A stretch of 64,000 nt of DNA from Psychrobacter sp. JCM 18902 (GCF_904846615.1 NZ_CAJHBK010000001.1:1798001-1862000); one strand, 5' to 3'. Shown: positions 18,571 to 28,498, counted from the first letter of the stretch. Notes: generated by a model not told the origin, from the sequence alone. Program-made: numbers and translations.

Positions 18571-19950
18571 ATGGGCAATAATTACAACTTCAAAGGTGGT
18601 AAGCTCATCACTGACTGGCGACCTGAAGTAGAAGAGTTTTGGGAAGGAGGCGGCAAAAAAGTCGCTCGTAGAAATTTATGGATATCCATTCCATCGTTGC
18701 TATTGGCATTTGCAGTATGGATGGTATGGAGTGCCGTCATCGTCCGTCTGCCAGAGATTGGTTTTGATTTTGATGATGGACAGTTGTTTTGGCTCGCAGC
18801 GTTACCCGGACTATCAGGTGCAACGCTGCGAATTTTTTATTCTTTTATGGTGCCTATCTTTGGTGGGCGACGTTGGACAGCGATATCTACCTTATCCCTG
18901 TTAATTCCAGCATTATGGATGGGCTTTGCGGTTCAGAACCCTGATACCCCATTTATGATATTTGCCATCATTGCCCTACTTTGTGGCTTCGGTGGTGGTA
19001 ACTTTGCCTCCTCCATGTCCAATATCTCGTTCTTCTTTCCAAAAGCAGAACAGGGCACTGCTCTTGGGCTAAACGCGGGTTTGGGTAACCTTGGCGTGTC
19101 GGTGATGCAATTCGTTGTACCGATGATTATATTGGTAGCAGCCTTTGGTAGCTTAGGCGGCGACCCACAAGTCTCTGCAAGCGGTCAGCTGTTTTATCTA
19201 CAAAATGCAGGCTTTATTTGGGTACCCTTTATTCTGCTATTTTCAGCACTGGCATGGTTTGGCATGAACGATATTGCCACTGCTAAAGCTTCCTTTAAAG
19301 ACCAATCCGTCATCTTTAAACGCAAACATAACTGGATCATGTGTATCCTTTATATGGCAACCTTTGGCTCGTTCATTGGTTTTTCAGCCGCGTTTCCGAT
19401 GCTGATTAAAAACTCATTTCCTGCCATTGATGCGCTTAAGTTTGCCTTCTTGGGTCCTTTAGTTGGTGCGCTATTTCGCCCTTTAGGTGGCTGGATATCT
19501 GATAAAACCAGTGGCGCAAAAGTGACTTTTTGGAACTATATCGTGATGGTATTGGCGGTAGTGGCGGTGATGTATTTCCTGCCTAGCGAGACTCATGAGG
19601 GCAGCTTTGTCGGATACTTCATCTCCTTTATGGTGCTGTTTATTACCACAGGTATCGGTAATGGCTCTACCTTTACCATGATTCCCGTTATCTTCAGAAC
19701 CTTTCATGAACGCCTTGAACCTCAAAAAGCAGGTACAGAGGACTTGTTTGTCGAGATACGTAAAGAATCAGCAGCAGTGGTTGGCTTCACGTCAGCGATA
19801 GCGGCCTATGGCGCATTCTTTGTCCCAAAAATGTTTGGTTCAGGACTGGGTGTTGATGGTACTTTTATCGCTTTAATTGTCTTTTATGTTCTCTGTATTG
19901 TGTTGACATGGTGGTATTACAGTCGCCCTAATGCTGAGATTCCTTGCTAA
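18571..19950 (+). CDS. narK2: Nitrate/nitrite transporter, NarK2-like MFS
   Basis: A 459-residue major facilitator of the nitrate/nitrite porter family, about 12 membrane segments. Nitrate signature LGLNAGLGNLGVSVMQF lies at about 170-186. In denitrifiers, NarK2-type proteins act as nitrate/nitrite antiporters feeding NarG and exporting nitrite (family knowledge). The ATG at 18571 has a good GAGGA; the ATG four codons earlier does not. It sits upstream of narGHJI but is separated from narG by a strong terminator and 348 bp, so narG likely has its own promoter. Confidence 0.9.
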   Translation: MGNNYNFKGGKLITDWRPEVEEFWEGGGKKVARRNLWISIPSLLLAFAVWMVWSAVIVRLPEIGFDFDDGQLFWLAALPGLSGATLRIFYSFMVPIFGGRRWTAISTLSLLIPALWMGFAVQNPDTPFMIFAIIALLCGFGGGNFASSMSNISFFFPKAEQGTALGLNAGLGNLGVSVMQFVVPMIILVAAFGSLGGDPQVSASGQLFYLQNAGFIWVPFILLFSALAWFGMNDIATAKASFKDQSVIFKRKHNWIMCILYMATFGSFIGFSAAFPMLIKNSFPAIDALKFAFLGPLVGALFRPLGGWISDKTSGAKVTFWNYIVMVLAVVAVMYFLPSETHEGSFVGYFISFMVLFITTGIGNGSTFTMIPVIFRTFHERLEPQKAGTEDLFVEIRKESAAVVGFTSAIAAYGAFFVPKMFGSGLGVDGTFIALIVFYVLCIVLTWWYYSRPNAEIPC

Positions 19951-20012
19951 AGCAGCCTTGTATAAATCATTCTTTGGAAACAGATTTTCAAATTAAAAAC
20001 ATCTCTCTTTAT

Positions 20013-20046
20013 AGTGCTACTTGCCAGCGTAAGTAGCACTTTTTTT
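20013..20046 (+). terminator. Terminator after narK2
   Basis: Perfect 10-bp stem AGTGCTACTT / AAGTAGCACT with an 8-base loop followed by six T. Confidence 0.9.
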
Positions 20047-20132
20047 ATTTTCACCAATTCATGTTTTGCTTGTAAATAAGCCCGACTTATAAATACTTAA
20101 TGATTTTTTAAGAAAATTTTATCATTTACTGC

Positions 20133-20148
20133 TACTACTAAGGTGGTA
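20133..20148. promoter_or_regulatory. Putative NarL 7-2-7 site upstream of narG
   Basis: TACTACT-AA-GGTGGTA, an inverted heptamer pair with 2-bp spacing. The left half fits TACYNMT; the right half (TACCACC on the other strand) has one mismatch at the last base. It ends 151 bp before the narG start in an AT-rich promoter-like region. Confidence 0.6.
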
Positions 20149-20298
20149 GTGCTCTGCTCATGTTAGCGGATAGCAAGAGGGCGATGGCTTACTTAAAATA
20201 ATACCATCGAAAAACATTTACAGCTTGGGCAAAGGGTTGTTTTTACCACGCCATTCAGCTTTAGATACCCCATAGGCAATAATACAGAGGATAGCGAA

Positions 20299-23200
20299 AT
20301 GAGCCATTTACTCGACCAATTCCGTTTTTTTAAACGTAAAAAGGGCGAATTCTCCGATGGGCATGGTGAGACGCGCGATGAGTCTCGTGACTGGGAAAAT
20401 GTGTACCGTAGCCGTTGGCAGTATGACAAAGTCGTGCGTTCAACGCATGGGGTCAACTGTACTGGCTCTTGCTCATGGAAAATTTACGTAAAAAATGGCT
20501 TGGTGACGTGGGAAACGCAGCAAACTGACTATCCTGAAACCCGTCCAGATTTACCAAACCACGAACCGCGTGGCTGTCCTCGTGGCGCAAGTTATAGCTG
20601 GTACATGTATTCAGCGAACCGTGTGAAATATCCTAAAGTACGTAAGCCGCTTCTAAAATTATGGCGTGAAGCCAAAGCGCAGTATCCTGATCCAGTCGAT
20701 GCGTGGGGCAGCATTGTCCAAGACCCTATCAAAGCAGAACAGTATAAATCCAAGCGCGGTTTGGGCGGTTTTATTCGCTCAACGTGGGCGGAAGTTAATG
20801 AAATTATCGCCGCTAGTAACGTCTATACCGCCAAAACTTTTGGTCCTGACCGTATCGTTGGTTTCTCTCCGATTCCTGCGATGTCGATGGTCAGTTACGC
20901 GGCAGGTAGTCGCTATTTATCACTTATCGGCGGTGTTTGCTTGTCATTCTATGACTGGTATTGTGACCTGCCACCAGCCTCGCCAATGGTTTGGGGTGAG
21001 CAAACCGACGTGCCAGAATCAGCTGATTGGTACAACTCTGATTATATTATTGCGTGGGGTTCAAACGTTCCGCAAACGCGTACACCAGACGCGCATTTCT
21101 TTACCGAAGTTCGTTATAAAGGCACTAAGACAGTCTCCATCACCCCTGATTATGCTGAGGTTTCTAAGTTAACTGACTTATGGCTAAACCCAAAACAAGG
21201 TACTGATGCGGCTGTTGCGCAAGCATTCTGTCATGTCATTATCAAAGAGTTTTATCTTAAGCAGCCAAGTGACTATTTCTTAGATTACGCCAAACGCTAT
21301 ACCGATTTACCAGTACTTGTGATGCTAGAAGGTGAAGAAGGCGCACGCCATGCGGGTCGCTATCTACGCGCTTCTGACTTAATCGATAATTTAGGTCAAG
21401 AAAACAATCCTGAATGGAAAACCATCGGTCTAAACAGTGATGGTGAACTGGTCTCTCCACTCGGCTCGATTGGCTATCGTTGGGGCGAAAAAGGCAAATG
21501 GAACCTTGAGCAAAAAAATGGTACGACAGGCGCAGAGATTGACCTAACATTGACTTTAAAAGACAGCAATGAGACCTGCAAAGTCGGCTTTGATTACTTT
21601 GGTCATGTGGATCATCCACATTTCACCTCCGTACCGGGCGAAGCGATACAGCAAAAAACCGTTCCTTGTAAAACCATTACCCTTGCCGATGGCAGCACCG
21701 CTATCGTTGCGACCGTCTTTGATCTAACCGTTGCCAACCTTGGCGTGGATAATGGTGTTGGCGGCGAGCATGTCACCGATGACTATAACGATGCCACCGT
21801 ACCGGGCACGCCTGCTTGGCAAGAAGTCATCACTGGTTTGAGCCGTGAGCGCGTCATTCAAGTCGCGCGTGAATTCGCTGAAAACGCCCATAAGACTCAT
21901 GGTAAATCGATGATTATCATCGGCGCGGGTATGAACCACTGGTATCACCTCGATATGAACTATCGCGGCGTGATTAACATGCTGATGCTTTGCGGTTGTA
22001 TCGGTAAATCTGGCGGCGGCTGGGCGCATTATGTTGGGCAAGAAAAACTGCGCCCTCAAACGGGCTGGCTGCCATTAGCCTTTGCGCTTGATTGGCATCG
22101 TCCGCCACGTCATATGAACGGCACGAGCTTCTTCTACAATCACAGCTCACAGTGGCGTCACGAAACCATTTCTGCCCATGAAATCCTCTCGCCTCTCGTC
22201 GATAAAAAGTTCTTCCCTGAGCATATGCTTGATTACAACATTCAAGCAGAACGCGCAGGCTGGTTGCCTTCAGCACCACAACTCAACCGTAACCCACTGA
22301 CCATCGCTGCCAAAGCCAAAGAAAGTGGCAAAGGTGTGGAAGAATATGTGGTCGATTCTCTCGAAGATGGCAGCTTACGCTTTGCTTGTGAATCACCTGA
22401 TAACCCAGCCAACTTCCCTCGCAACATGTTTATCTGGCGCTCAAACCTATTGGGCTCGTCCGGTAAAGGTCATGAATATATGCTGCATTATTTCTTGGGC
22501 ACCAAAAACGGCTTGCTCAATAAAGAAAATGCAGAAGGTCACCTGCAACCAAAAGAAGTCGATTGGGTAGAAAAAGGACCGACTGGTAAATTAGACTTGG
22601 TTGTCACCCTGGATTTCCGCATGTCTTCCACCTGTTTGTATTCTGACATCGTACTACCGACTGCAACTTGGTACGAAAAAGATGACATGAATACCTCAGA
22701 CATGCATCCATTCATTCACCCATTAACCGCCGCGACTGACCCTGCGTGGGAATCTAAGACCGATTGGGAAATTTATAAAGGCATTGCCAAGAGCTTCTCT
22801 GAAGTCTCAAAAGGTCATTTAGGTGTTGAAACTGACGTTGTCACTTTGCCGATGCAACATGACACCCCAGGTGAGTTGGCACAACCATTTGGTGGCACTG
22901 ACTGGAAAACAGCGGGCGAAAAACCTGTACCGGGTAAAAACTGCCCAATGATTAAAGTGGTTGAGCGTGACTATCCGAGCACTTATAAAAAGTTCACTTC
23001 TATGGGTCCTGCCTTAGAAAAACTGGGCAATGGCTCGAAAGGCTTGAATTGGGACATGAAAACCGAGGTCAAACAGCTGGGGGATTTAAACCACCGCGTG
23101 ACTGAAACGGGTATCTCTGAAGGCAGACCACGTCTCGATACAGCCATTAATGCTTCTGAGATGATTTTGATGCTCGCGCCTGAGACCAATGGTCATGTCG

Positions 23201-24057
23201 CCGTAAAAGGATGGAGCGCGCTCTCTGAATTTACTGGTCGCGACCATACTCATCTTGCCAAATCTAGCGAGCACGAAAAAATCCGCTTTAAAGATATCGT
23301 TGCGCAGCCGCGTAAAATCATCTCAAGCCCGACATGGTCAGGTATTGAGTCGGATCAGGTCAGTTATAACGCCGGCTATACCAACGTCCATGAGCTGATT
23401 CCATGGCGTACGATTACTGGTCGCCAGCAGTTTTATCAAGACCATCCTTGGATGCAGGCGTTTGGTGAGCAAATGCAGCAGTATCGTCCACCTATCGATA
23501 CCAAGACCACTGAGCTGCTCAAAGACGCCAAACCAAATGGCAATAAAGAGATTGTACTGAACTTCTTAACACCGCACCAAAAATGGGGCATCCACAGTAC
23601 CTACTCTGAAAACTTGCTGATGCTGACCCTAAGTCGCGGTGGACCTTGTGTCTGGATGTCAGAAGTCGATGCACGAAAAGCTGGCATCGTCGATAACGAC
23701 TGGATTGAGCTGTTCAATGCCAATGGGGCTATCACTGCCCGTGCCATCGTCAGCCAACGCGTTAAAGAAGGCATGACCATGATGTATCACGCCCAAGAAA
23801 AACTGGTCAACATTCCAGGCTCTGAGCAAACAGGCACGCGTGGCGGTATCCATAACTCGGTCACTCGGACGATTTTGAAGCCGACACATATGATTGGTAG
23901 CTATGCCCAGCAGTCTTATGGCTTTAATTATTATGGCACCGTTGGTTGTAACCGTGATGAATTTGTCGTGATTCGTAAAATGTCAAAAATCGACTGGCTA
24001 GAAGATAAGCCAGATAACGAATTGCCACGTCCATTACCAACCAGCATTGAAGGGTAA
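20299..24057 (+). CDS. narG: Respiratory nitrate reductase alpha subunit NarG
   Basis: A 1252-residue molybdopterin-dinucleotide catalytic subunit that reduces nitrate to nitrite at the cytoplasmic face of the inner membrane. The FS0 cluster ligands are visible: H50, C54, C58 and C93 (STHGVNCTGSC and RGCPRG). The aspartate matching the E. coli Mo ligand D222 is D223 in YCDLPP. The N-terminus is the short NarG form, with no twin-arginine export signal. Length fits the family. SD GAGGA precedes the ATG. It is the first gene of narGHJI with its own promoter region and NarL-type site. Confidence 0.97.
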   Translation: MSHLLDQFRFFKRKKGEFSDGHGETRDESRDWENVYRSRWQYDKVVRSTHGVNCTGSCSWKIYVKNGLVTWETQQTDYPETRPDLPNHEPRGCPRGASYSWYMYSANRVKYPKVRKPLLKLWREAKAQYPDPVDAWGSIVQDPIKAEQYKSKRGLGGFIRSTWAEVNEIIAASNVYTAKTFGPDRIVGFSPIPAMSMVSYAAGSRYLSLIGGVCLSFYDWYCDLPPASPMVWGEQTDVPESADWYNSDYIIAWGSNVPQTRTPDAHFFTEVRYKGTKTVSITPDYAEVSKLTDLWLNPKQGTDAAVAQAFCHVIIKEFYLKQPSDYFLDYAKRYTDLPVLVMLEGEEGARHAGRYLRASDLIDNLGQENNPEWKTIGLNSDGELVSPLGSIGYRWGEKGKWNLEQKNGTTGAEIDLTLTLKDSNETCKVGFDYFGHVDHPHFTSVPGEAIQQKTVPCKTITLADGSTAIVATVFDLTVANLGVDNGVGGEHVTDDYNDATVPGTPAWQEVITGLSRERVIQVAREFAENAHKTHGKSMIIIGAGMNHWYHLDMNYRGVINMLMLCGCIGKSGGGWAHYVGQEKLRPQTGWLPLAFALDWHRPPRHMNGTSFFYNHSSQWRHETISAHEILSPLVDKKFFPEHMLDYNIQAERAGWLPSAPQLNRNPLTIAAKAKESGKGVEEYVVDSLEDGSLRFACESPDNPANFPRNMFIWRSNLLGSSGKGHEYMLHYFLGTKNGLLNKENAEGHLQPKEVDWVEKGPTGKLDLVVTLDFRMSSTCLYSDIVLPTATWYEKDDMNTSDMHPFIHPLTAATDPAWESKTDWEIYKGIAKSFSEVSKGHLGVETDVVTLPMQHDTPGELAQPFGGTDWKTAGEKPVPGKNCPMIKVVERDYPSTYKKFTSMGPALEKLGNGSKGLNWDMKTEVKQLGDLNHRVTETGISEGRPRLDTAINASEMILMLAPETNGHVAVKGWSALSEFTGRDHTHLAKSSEHEKIRFKDIVAQPRKIISSPTWSGIESDQVSYNAGYTNVHELIPWRTITGRQQFYQDHPWMQAFGEQMQQYRPPIDTKTTELLKDAKPNGNKEIVLNFLTPHQKWGIHSTYSENLLMLTLSRGGPCVWMSEVDARKAGIVDNDWIELFNANGAITARAIVSQRVKEGMTMMYHAQEKLVNIPGSEQTGTRGGIHNSVTRTILKPTHMIGSYAQQSYGFNYYGTVGCNRDEFVVIRKMSKIDWLEDKPDNELPRPLPTSIEG

Positions 24058-24077
24058 AGCTGTTTCTTCTATCGAAA

Positions 24078-24101
24078 AGATATCCTGATTTCAGGATATC
24101 T
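24078..24101 (+). promoter_or_regulatory. Intercistronic hairpin between narG and narH
   Basis: Perfect 11-bp inverted repeat AGATATCCTGA / TCAGGATATCT with a TT loop, 20 bp after the narG stop. No T tract follows, so it is unlikely to end transcription. It may protect the narG transcript end or tune narG:narH expression. Confidence 0.6.
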
Positions 24102-24149
24102 ATGAAGAACATAAAGCTGCTTTTTTACTATTATTTGGAGCACAGATCC

Positions 24150-25688
24150 ATGAAAATTCGTTCGCAAGTCGGCATGGTGCTTAACCTTGATAAATGTATC
24201 GGTTGTCACACCTGCTCAGTCACCTGTAAAAACGTCTGGACCAGCCGTGAAGGTATGGAGTATGCGTGGTTTAACAACGTTGAATCAAAACCCGGTATCG
24301 GCTACCCCAAAGAGTGGGAAAACCAAACCAAATGGAAAGGCGGTTGGATACGCAATGCCAATGGCACTATCAATCCGCGTATCGGCGGTAAGTTCAGAGT
24401 ACTCACCAATATCTTTGCTAACCCTGACCTGCCAGAGATTGATGACTATTACGAGCCATTTGATTTCGATTATCAGCATCTACATACCGCCCCTATCAGC
24501 AACCATCAACCTATCGCCCGCCCGCGCTCAGCCATCACTGGCAAGCGTATGCAAAAGATTGAATGGGGTCCTAACTGGGAAGAAATCCTCGGCTCAGAGT
24601 TTGAAAAACGTCGCAAAGATAAGAACTTTGACAACATTCAAGCGGAGATTTATGGCGAGTACGAAAACACCTTTATGATGTATTTGCCACGTCTGTGCGA
24701 GCATTGCTTGAATCCAACTTGCGTGGCGTCATGCCCAAGTGGCGCGATTTATAAGCGTGAAGAAGACGGCATTGTCTTGATTGACCAAGAAAAATGTCGC
24801 GGCTGGCGCATGTGTATCTCAGGCTGCCCGTATAAAAAGATTTACTACAACTGGAAGTCGGGGAAATCTGAAAAATGCATCTTCTGTTATCCCCGTATTG
24901 AAGCCGGCTTGCCGACCGTTTGTTCAGAAACCTGTGTTGGTCGTATCCGCTACTTGGGCGTACTGCTTTATGACGCGGACAAAATCGCTGAAGCAGCAAG
25001 CACACCTAACGAGCAAGACCTTTATCAAGCACAGTTAGACGTATTTTTAGATCCAAATGACCCTGCTGTTATCGCCCAAGCATTAAAAGACGGTGTACCG
25101 CAATCGGTCATTGATTCAGCCCAGCGCTCACCAGTTTATAAGCTGGCGATGGATTGGAAGCTTGCGCTACCACTACATCCTGAATACCGCACGCTGCCGA
25201 TGGTTTGGTATGTACCGCCATTATCACCGATTCAAAATGCTGCTGAAGCAGGCAAAGTCGGTATGGATGGTTTGATTCCAGATGTCGACAGCTTACGTAT
25301 TCCACTGCGCTATTTAGCAAACATGCTTACCGCAGGCGATGAAGAGCCAGTTCGTCTAGCATTGAAGCGCCTACTTGCTATGCGTAGCTACAAGCGTATG
25401 CAATTGGTTGAAAAACAAGAAGTCCAAAGTATTTTGGATGATGTGGGTTTGACCAAGCTGCAAGTGGAAGAGATGTACCGCTACTTGGCTATCGCCAACT
25501 ACGAAGATCGCTTTGTAATTCCAACGGCGCATCGTGAAGAAGCATTGAGTGATGCATTCGCTGAGCGTAATGGTTGCGGATTCACCTTTGGCGAAGGCTG
25601 TTCAGGACATTCGGACAATAGCATGTTTGGACAACGCAAAACCAATCGCCGCGATTTCATCGATACTGTCCAAAAGTGGGAGTCATAA
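24150..25688 (+). CDS. narH: Respiratory nitrate reductase beta subunit NarH
   Basis: A 512-residue iron-sulfur electron-transfer subunit. Four Cys groups are visible: C16/C19/C22/C26, CEHCLNPTCVASCP, CRGWRMCISGCP (the tryptophan replaces a Cys, as in the 3Fe-4S centre) and CIFCYPRIEAGLPTVCSETC. It passes electrons from NarI haem to NarG FS0. The ATG at 24150 follows GGAG and gives the family N-terminus MKIRSQVG; the longer frame from 24102 begins inside the hairpin and is rejected. It ends one base before the narJ start. Confidence 0.96.
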   Translation: MKIRSQVGMVLNLDKCIGCHTCSVTCKNVWTSREGMEYAWFNNVESKPGIGYPKEWENQTKWKGGWIRNANGTINPRIGGKFRVLTNIFANPDLPEIDDYYEPFDFDYQHLHTAPISNHQPIARPRSAITGKRMQKIEWGPNWEEILGSEFEKRRKDKNFDNIQAEIYGEYENTFMMYLPRLCEHCLNPTCVASCPSGAIYKREEDGIVLIDQEKCRGWRMCISGCPYKKIYYNWKSGKSEKCIFCYPRIEAGLPTVCSETCVGRIRYLGVLLYDADKIAEAASTPNEQDLYQAQLDVFLDPNDPAVIAQALKDGVPQSVIDSAQRSPVYKLAMDWKLALPLHPEYRTLPMVWYVPPLSPIQNAAEAGKVGMDGLIPDVDSLRIPLRYLANMLTAGDEEPVRLALKRLLAMRSYKRMQLVEKQEVQSILDDVGLTKLQVEEMYRYLAIANYEDRFVIPTAHREEALSDAFAERNGCGFTFGEGCSGHSDNSMFGQRKTNRRDFIDTVQKWES

Positions 25689-25689
25689 G

Positions 25690-26544
25690 ATGCAAACTAC
25701 TCAACTTAATAACAGCACTTCAGTGCATGAGCCAATTACCCAACCAACCATCGGCAACTCGGATTTAAAGCTACTCAAGGTACTCAGCCTACTTATCGAT
25801 TATCCAAGTAATGAGCTGTTTCTCGGTGATACGCTTGCCGATTGCACAGAGATTGTCGCCAAATCAACACTGATTAGCCCAGAAGTACGGACACAAATCA
25901 TCGACTTGATTGAAGATTTAATCGATACCGGCTCTCTTGAGGCGCAAGCGCGTTATGACGGTCTGTTTGAGCGCGGGCGTTCTTTATCACTATGGTTATT
26001 TGAGCACGTACATGGCGAATCGCGCGATCGTGGTCAAGCGATGGTCGATTTGATGGGTCAGTATCAGGAGGCTGGCTTTGAGATTAGCGTCAAAGAGCTG
26101 CCTGATTATCTGCCTTTGTATCTTGAGTTTTTAGCGTATCAAGCAACCATTATCGAAGACGACATTCAAATTCGTATGGATATCGCTGATGTTAGCCATA
26201 TTCTCGCTTTGCTTGCCGCCAGATTAGAGGATCGCGGTAGCCTGTATAAAGGCTGCTTTAATGCGCTATTGCAAATCGCTGGTAAACCGCTCGATATCGT
26301 TGAAGAGTACCAAGAAAAAATCAGTAAAGAAAAGCGTGATGACAGCTTTGAGGCATTAGATAAAGAATGGGAAGAAGAAGTAGTGACGTTTTTGGATGCG
26401 CAACAAGAAGAGCGCTGCCCGTCACAGACAAGTACCCAAAATCTTGCAGCAAAAGCTGGTATAAAAAATGCCTCTGCTACAAATGCGGTCGATGCTCCAG
26501 TGCACTGGGTAGATTTTAAAACCAACCAGCCGGTTAAATCATAA
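25690..26544 (+). CDS. narJ: Nitrate reductase assembly chaperone NarJ
   Basis: A 284-residue cytoplasmic chaperone of the NarJ/TorD type that holds apo-NarGH for Moco insertion and membrane attachment. Core features are LLIDYPSNEL, SLWLFEHVHGESRDRGQAM and ELPDYLPLYLEFLA. The C-terminal about 50 residues are low-complexity and variable. The start at 25690 lies one base past the narH stop, so the two are translationally coupled; the longer frame from 25549 overlaps narH and is rejected. Confidence 0.94.
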   Translation: MQTTQLNNSTSVHEPITQPTIGNSDLKLLKVLSLLIDYPSNELFLGDTLADCTEIVAKSTLISPEVRTQIIDLIEDLIDTGSLEAQARYDGLFERGRSLSLWLFEHVHGESRDRGQAMVDLMGQYQEAGFEISVKELPDYLPLYLEFLAYQATIIEDDIQIRMDIADVSHILALLAARLEDRGSLYKGCFNALLQIAGKPLDIVEEYQEKISKEKRDDSFEALDKEWEEEVVTFLDAQQEERCPSQTSTQNLAAKAGIKNASATNAVDAPVHWVDFKTNQPVKS

Positions 26545-26558
26545 TAAGGAGAAAGGAC

Positions 26559-27284
26559 ATGAATATCGCAGATCCTAGTGTGCAGTCTTTAGCCAACCTA
26601 AACTGGCTACAAATTTTCCTTTTTGGCGTTTATCCGTATGTGGCATTGACCATCGCTATTATTGGTACTTGGGTACGTTTTGATTTATCTCAGTATTCAT
26701 GGAAGACAGGCTCGACGCAAATGCTCAGAAGCAAAAACATGCGCCTTGCCAGCAACTTATTCCACGTTGGCATTATCGTGGTGCTCCTCGGTCATTTATT
26801 TGGCATGTTGACACCGCATTTTCTTTATGACAGATTTATCAGCGCCGGACATAAGCAGATCTTAGCGGTGGTCGTTGGGGGTATCGCAGGGGTGTTTTGT
26901 TGGTTCGGTTTGGTCATGCTTATGTGGCGACGCTTTACCGATGACCGTATCTCAAACACCTCATCGTTCTCAGACAAGCTGGTACTGGTGCTGTTATTTA
27001 TCCAACTGAACTTAGGTCTGCTGTCCATCTTTACGTCAGTGAAACATTTAGATGGCTATACCATGATGAATTTGGCAGGCTGGGCACAGGACATCACAAT
27101 CTTAAGACCTTTGCAGGCAGCGGCGCGCATTGAGCAAACTGACTTAATTTATCAGCTGCATATGGCGCTCGGCATCACCCTGATTGCGATATTTCCGTTT
27201 ACACGGCTTATTCATATCATTAGCGCGCCAATTTGGTATTTCGGGCGTCGCTATCAAATTGTCAGACAAAAGAACTCTCAGTAA
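26559..27284 (+). CDS. narI: Respiratory nitrate reductase gamma subunit NarI
   Basis: A 241-residue haem b membrane subunit with five membrane segments. It oxidises quinol at the periplasmic side and anchors NarGH. Candidate haem ligands are histidines in LFHVGIIVVLLGHL and in LHMALG / LIHIISAP. The N-terminus (LQIFLFGVYPYVALTIAIIGTW) is family-typical. Strong SD AAGGAG, 14 bp after narJ. Confidence 0.95.
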   Translation: MNIADPSVQSLANLNWLQIFLFGVYPYVALTIAIIGTWVRFDLSQYSWKTGSTQMLRSKNMRLASNLFHVGIIVVLLGHLFGMLTPHFLYDRFISAGHKQILAVVVGGIAGVFCWFGLVMLMWRRFTDDRISNTSSFSDKLVLVLLFIQLNLGLLSIFTSVKHLDGYTMMNLAGWAQDITILRPLQAAARIEQTDLIYQLHMALGITLIAIFPFTRLIHIISAPIWYFGRRYQIVRQKNSQ

Positions 27285-27427
27285 GGCTATAGAGCCGTAT
27301 CTAAATGGAATGGCATTTTTAACCCTATCCTCACCTAGATACTGCTCTTGACCCTACCTTTAACGATGAATCAACACGCCCTATATTTTAGAATTTCTAT
27401 TACCAGAATCCTTAGTGGAGCAAAGCC

Positions 27428-28498
27428 ATGACTGTCAGTACCTACAATCCAGCCGACCATGCGACCAACCAAAACGCTCATGTGCACAGTGGTAATCATC
27501 ACAGCCATGATAATGACAGTCACAGTCACAGTCACAGTCACAGTCACAGTCATGCCGATCACACCTCTACTGGTCGCGGTGATGATATTCTTAGAGTAAT
27601 GCCAACCTTGTCTGATTTGCAAAAACCGCATTCTGACCAAGAGTTCATCGAAAAAGCAATGGCAGAAGAGCGCAGTAACCATAAAAACCTGATTGCCTCT
27701 AGCCGTGATGAGCTGCCTTCAGTGACGGTCAATGGGGTGATGATAGATAGAACCAATATCGCTCAAGAGCTGCAATATCATCCAGCAGAAAATAAAGAAG
27801 ACGCGGTATTTTTAGCGACACAAGCGTTGGTTGTGCGCGAATTACTGAGATTGGCGGTTTTAGATGAGCCAAGCCTTGGTGAAGCGGCATGGGAAAACGA
27901 CGAAGAGCAAGCTATCTCTACTTTAATAGACAAAAACGTTCAAGCAACGATGCCAGATATGGCAACTTGTGAGCGCTATTATAAGCAGAATATGACTGAC
28001 TTTAAGACTGACCCCATCATGACTGTACGCCATATTTTATTGGCATGCCCGCCTGAAGATGGTGATGAGCGCCTAAAGCTCAAAAAGACCGCTTACGAGC
28101 TTATCGAACAAATCAAAAATAACACCAATCCTGATGCCGAGTTTATCCAGTTAGCACGCCAGCATTCTGCTTGCCCTTCAAAAGAGCAAGGTGGCGAACT
28201 GGGTGTGATTAGCAAAGGTCAAACCGTACCAGAATTTGAAGGTGTATTATTTAAGCTCGATAAAGGACTTGCGCCAAGCCCTATCGAAAGCCGTTACGGT
28301 TTTCATATCGTTGAGGTGCTCAATAAAGAACCTGGGATACAGATGACTTATGAGCAAGTCAGTCCTGCAATCCATAATAAATTGAGCCAACAAGCCTTTC
28401 ACCAATCATTATGCGATTACTTGTTTACCTTAGCGCATGAAGCTGATATCCAAGGTATCGAGATGACGCTTGAGCAAGAGAATATATTCCGCGGCTAA
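27428..28498 (+). CDS. PpiC/NifM-type peptidyl-prolyl isomerase with His-rich N-terminus
   Basis: A 356-residue parvulin-type isomerase without a signal peptide, so probably cytosolic like NifM. Residues 18-45 are His-rich, with a Ser-His run (SHSHSHSHSHSH). An alpha-helical N-terminal region follows (about 60-190), then the rotamase domain (about 198-295; MTVRHILLACPPE, GGELGVISKGQTVPEFE, YGFHIVEV). A PpiC gene also follows narI in Pseudomonas aeruginosa (from memory), so a role in folding or maturing nitrate reductase is likely. The His tract resembles metal-storage tails of nickel chaperones, but which metal is bound is unknown. SD GGAG precedes the ATG. Confidence 0.87.
   Translation: MTVSTYNPADHATNQNAHVHSGNHHSHDNDSHSHSHSHSHSHADHTSTGRGDDILRVMPTLSDLQKPHSDQEFIEKAMAEERSNHKNLIASSRDELPSVTVNGVMIDRTNIAQELQYHPAENKEDAVFLATQALVVRELLRLAVLDEPSLGEAAWENDEEQAISTLIDKNVQATMPDMATCERYYKQNMTDFKTDPIMTVRHILLACPPEDGDERLKLKKTAYELIEQIKNNTNPDAEFIQLARQHSACPSKEQGGELGVISKGQTVPEFEGVLFKLDKGLAPSPIESRYGFHIVEVLNKEPGIQMTYEQVSPAIHNKLSQQAFHQSLCDYLFTLAHEADIQGIEMTLEQENIFRG
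27518..27553 (+). repeat. Hexanucleotide coding repeat (CACAGT)n
   Basis: About six tandem CACAGT units inside the isomerase gene, encoding the Ser-His run. The unit is a multiple of three, so slippage would change tract length but not frame. Confidence 0.85.
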
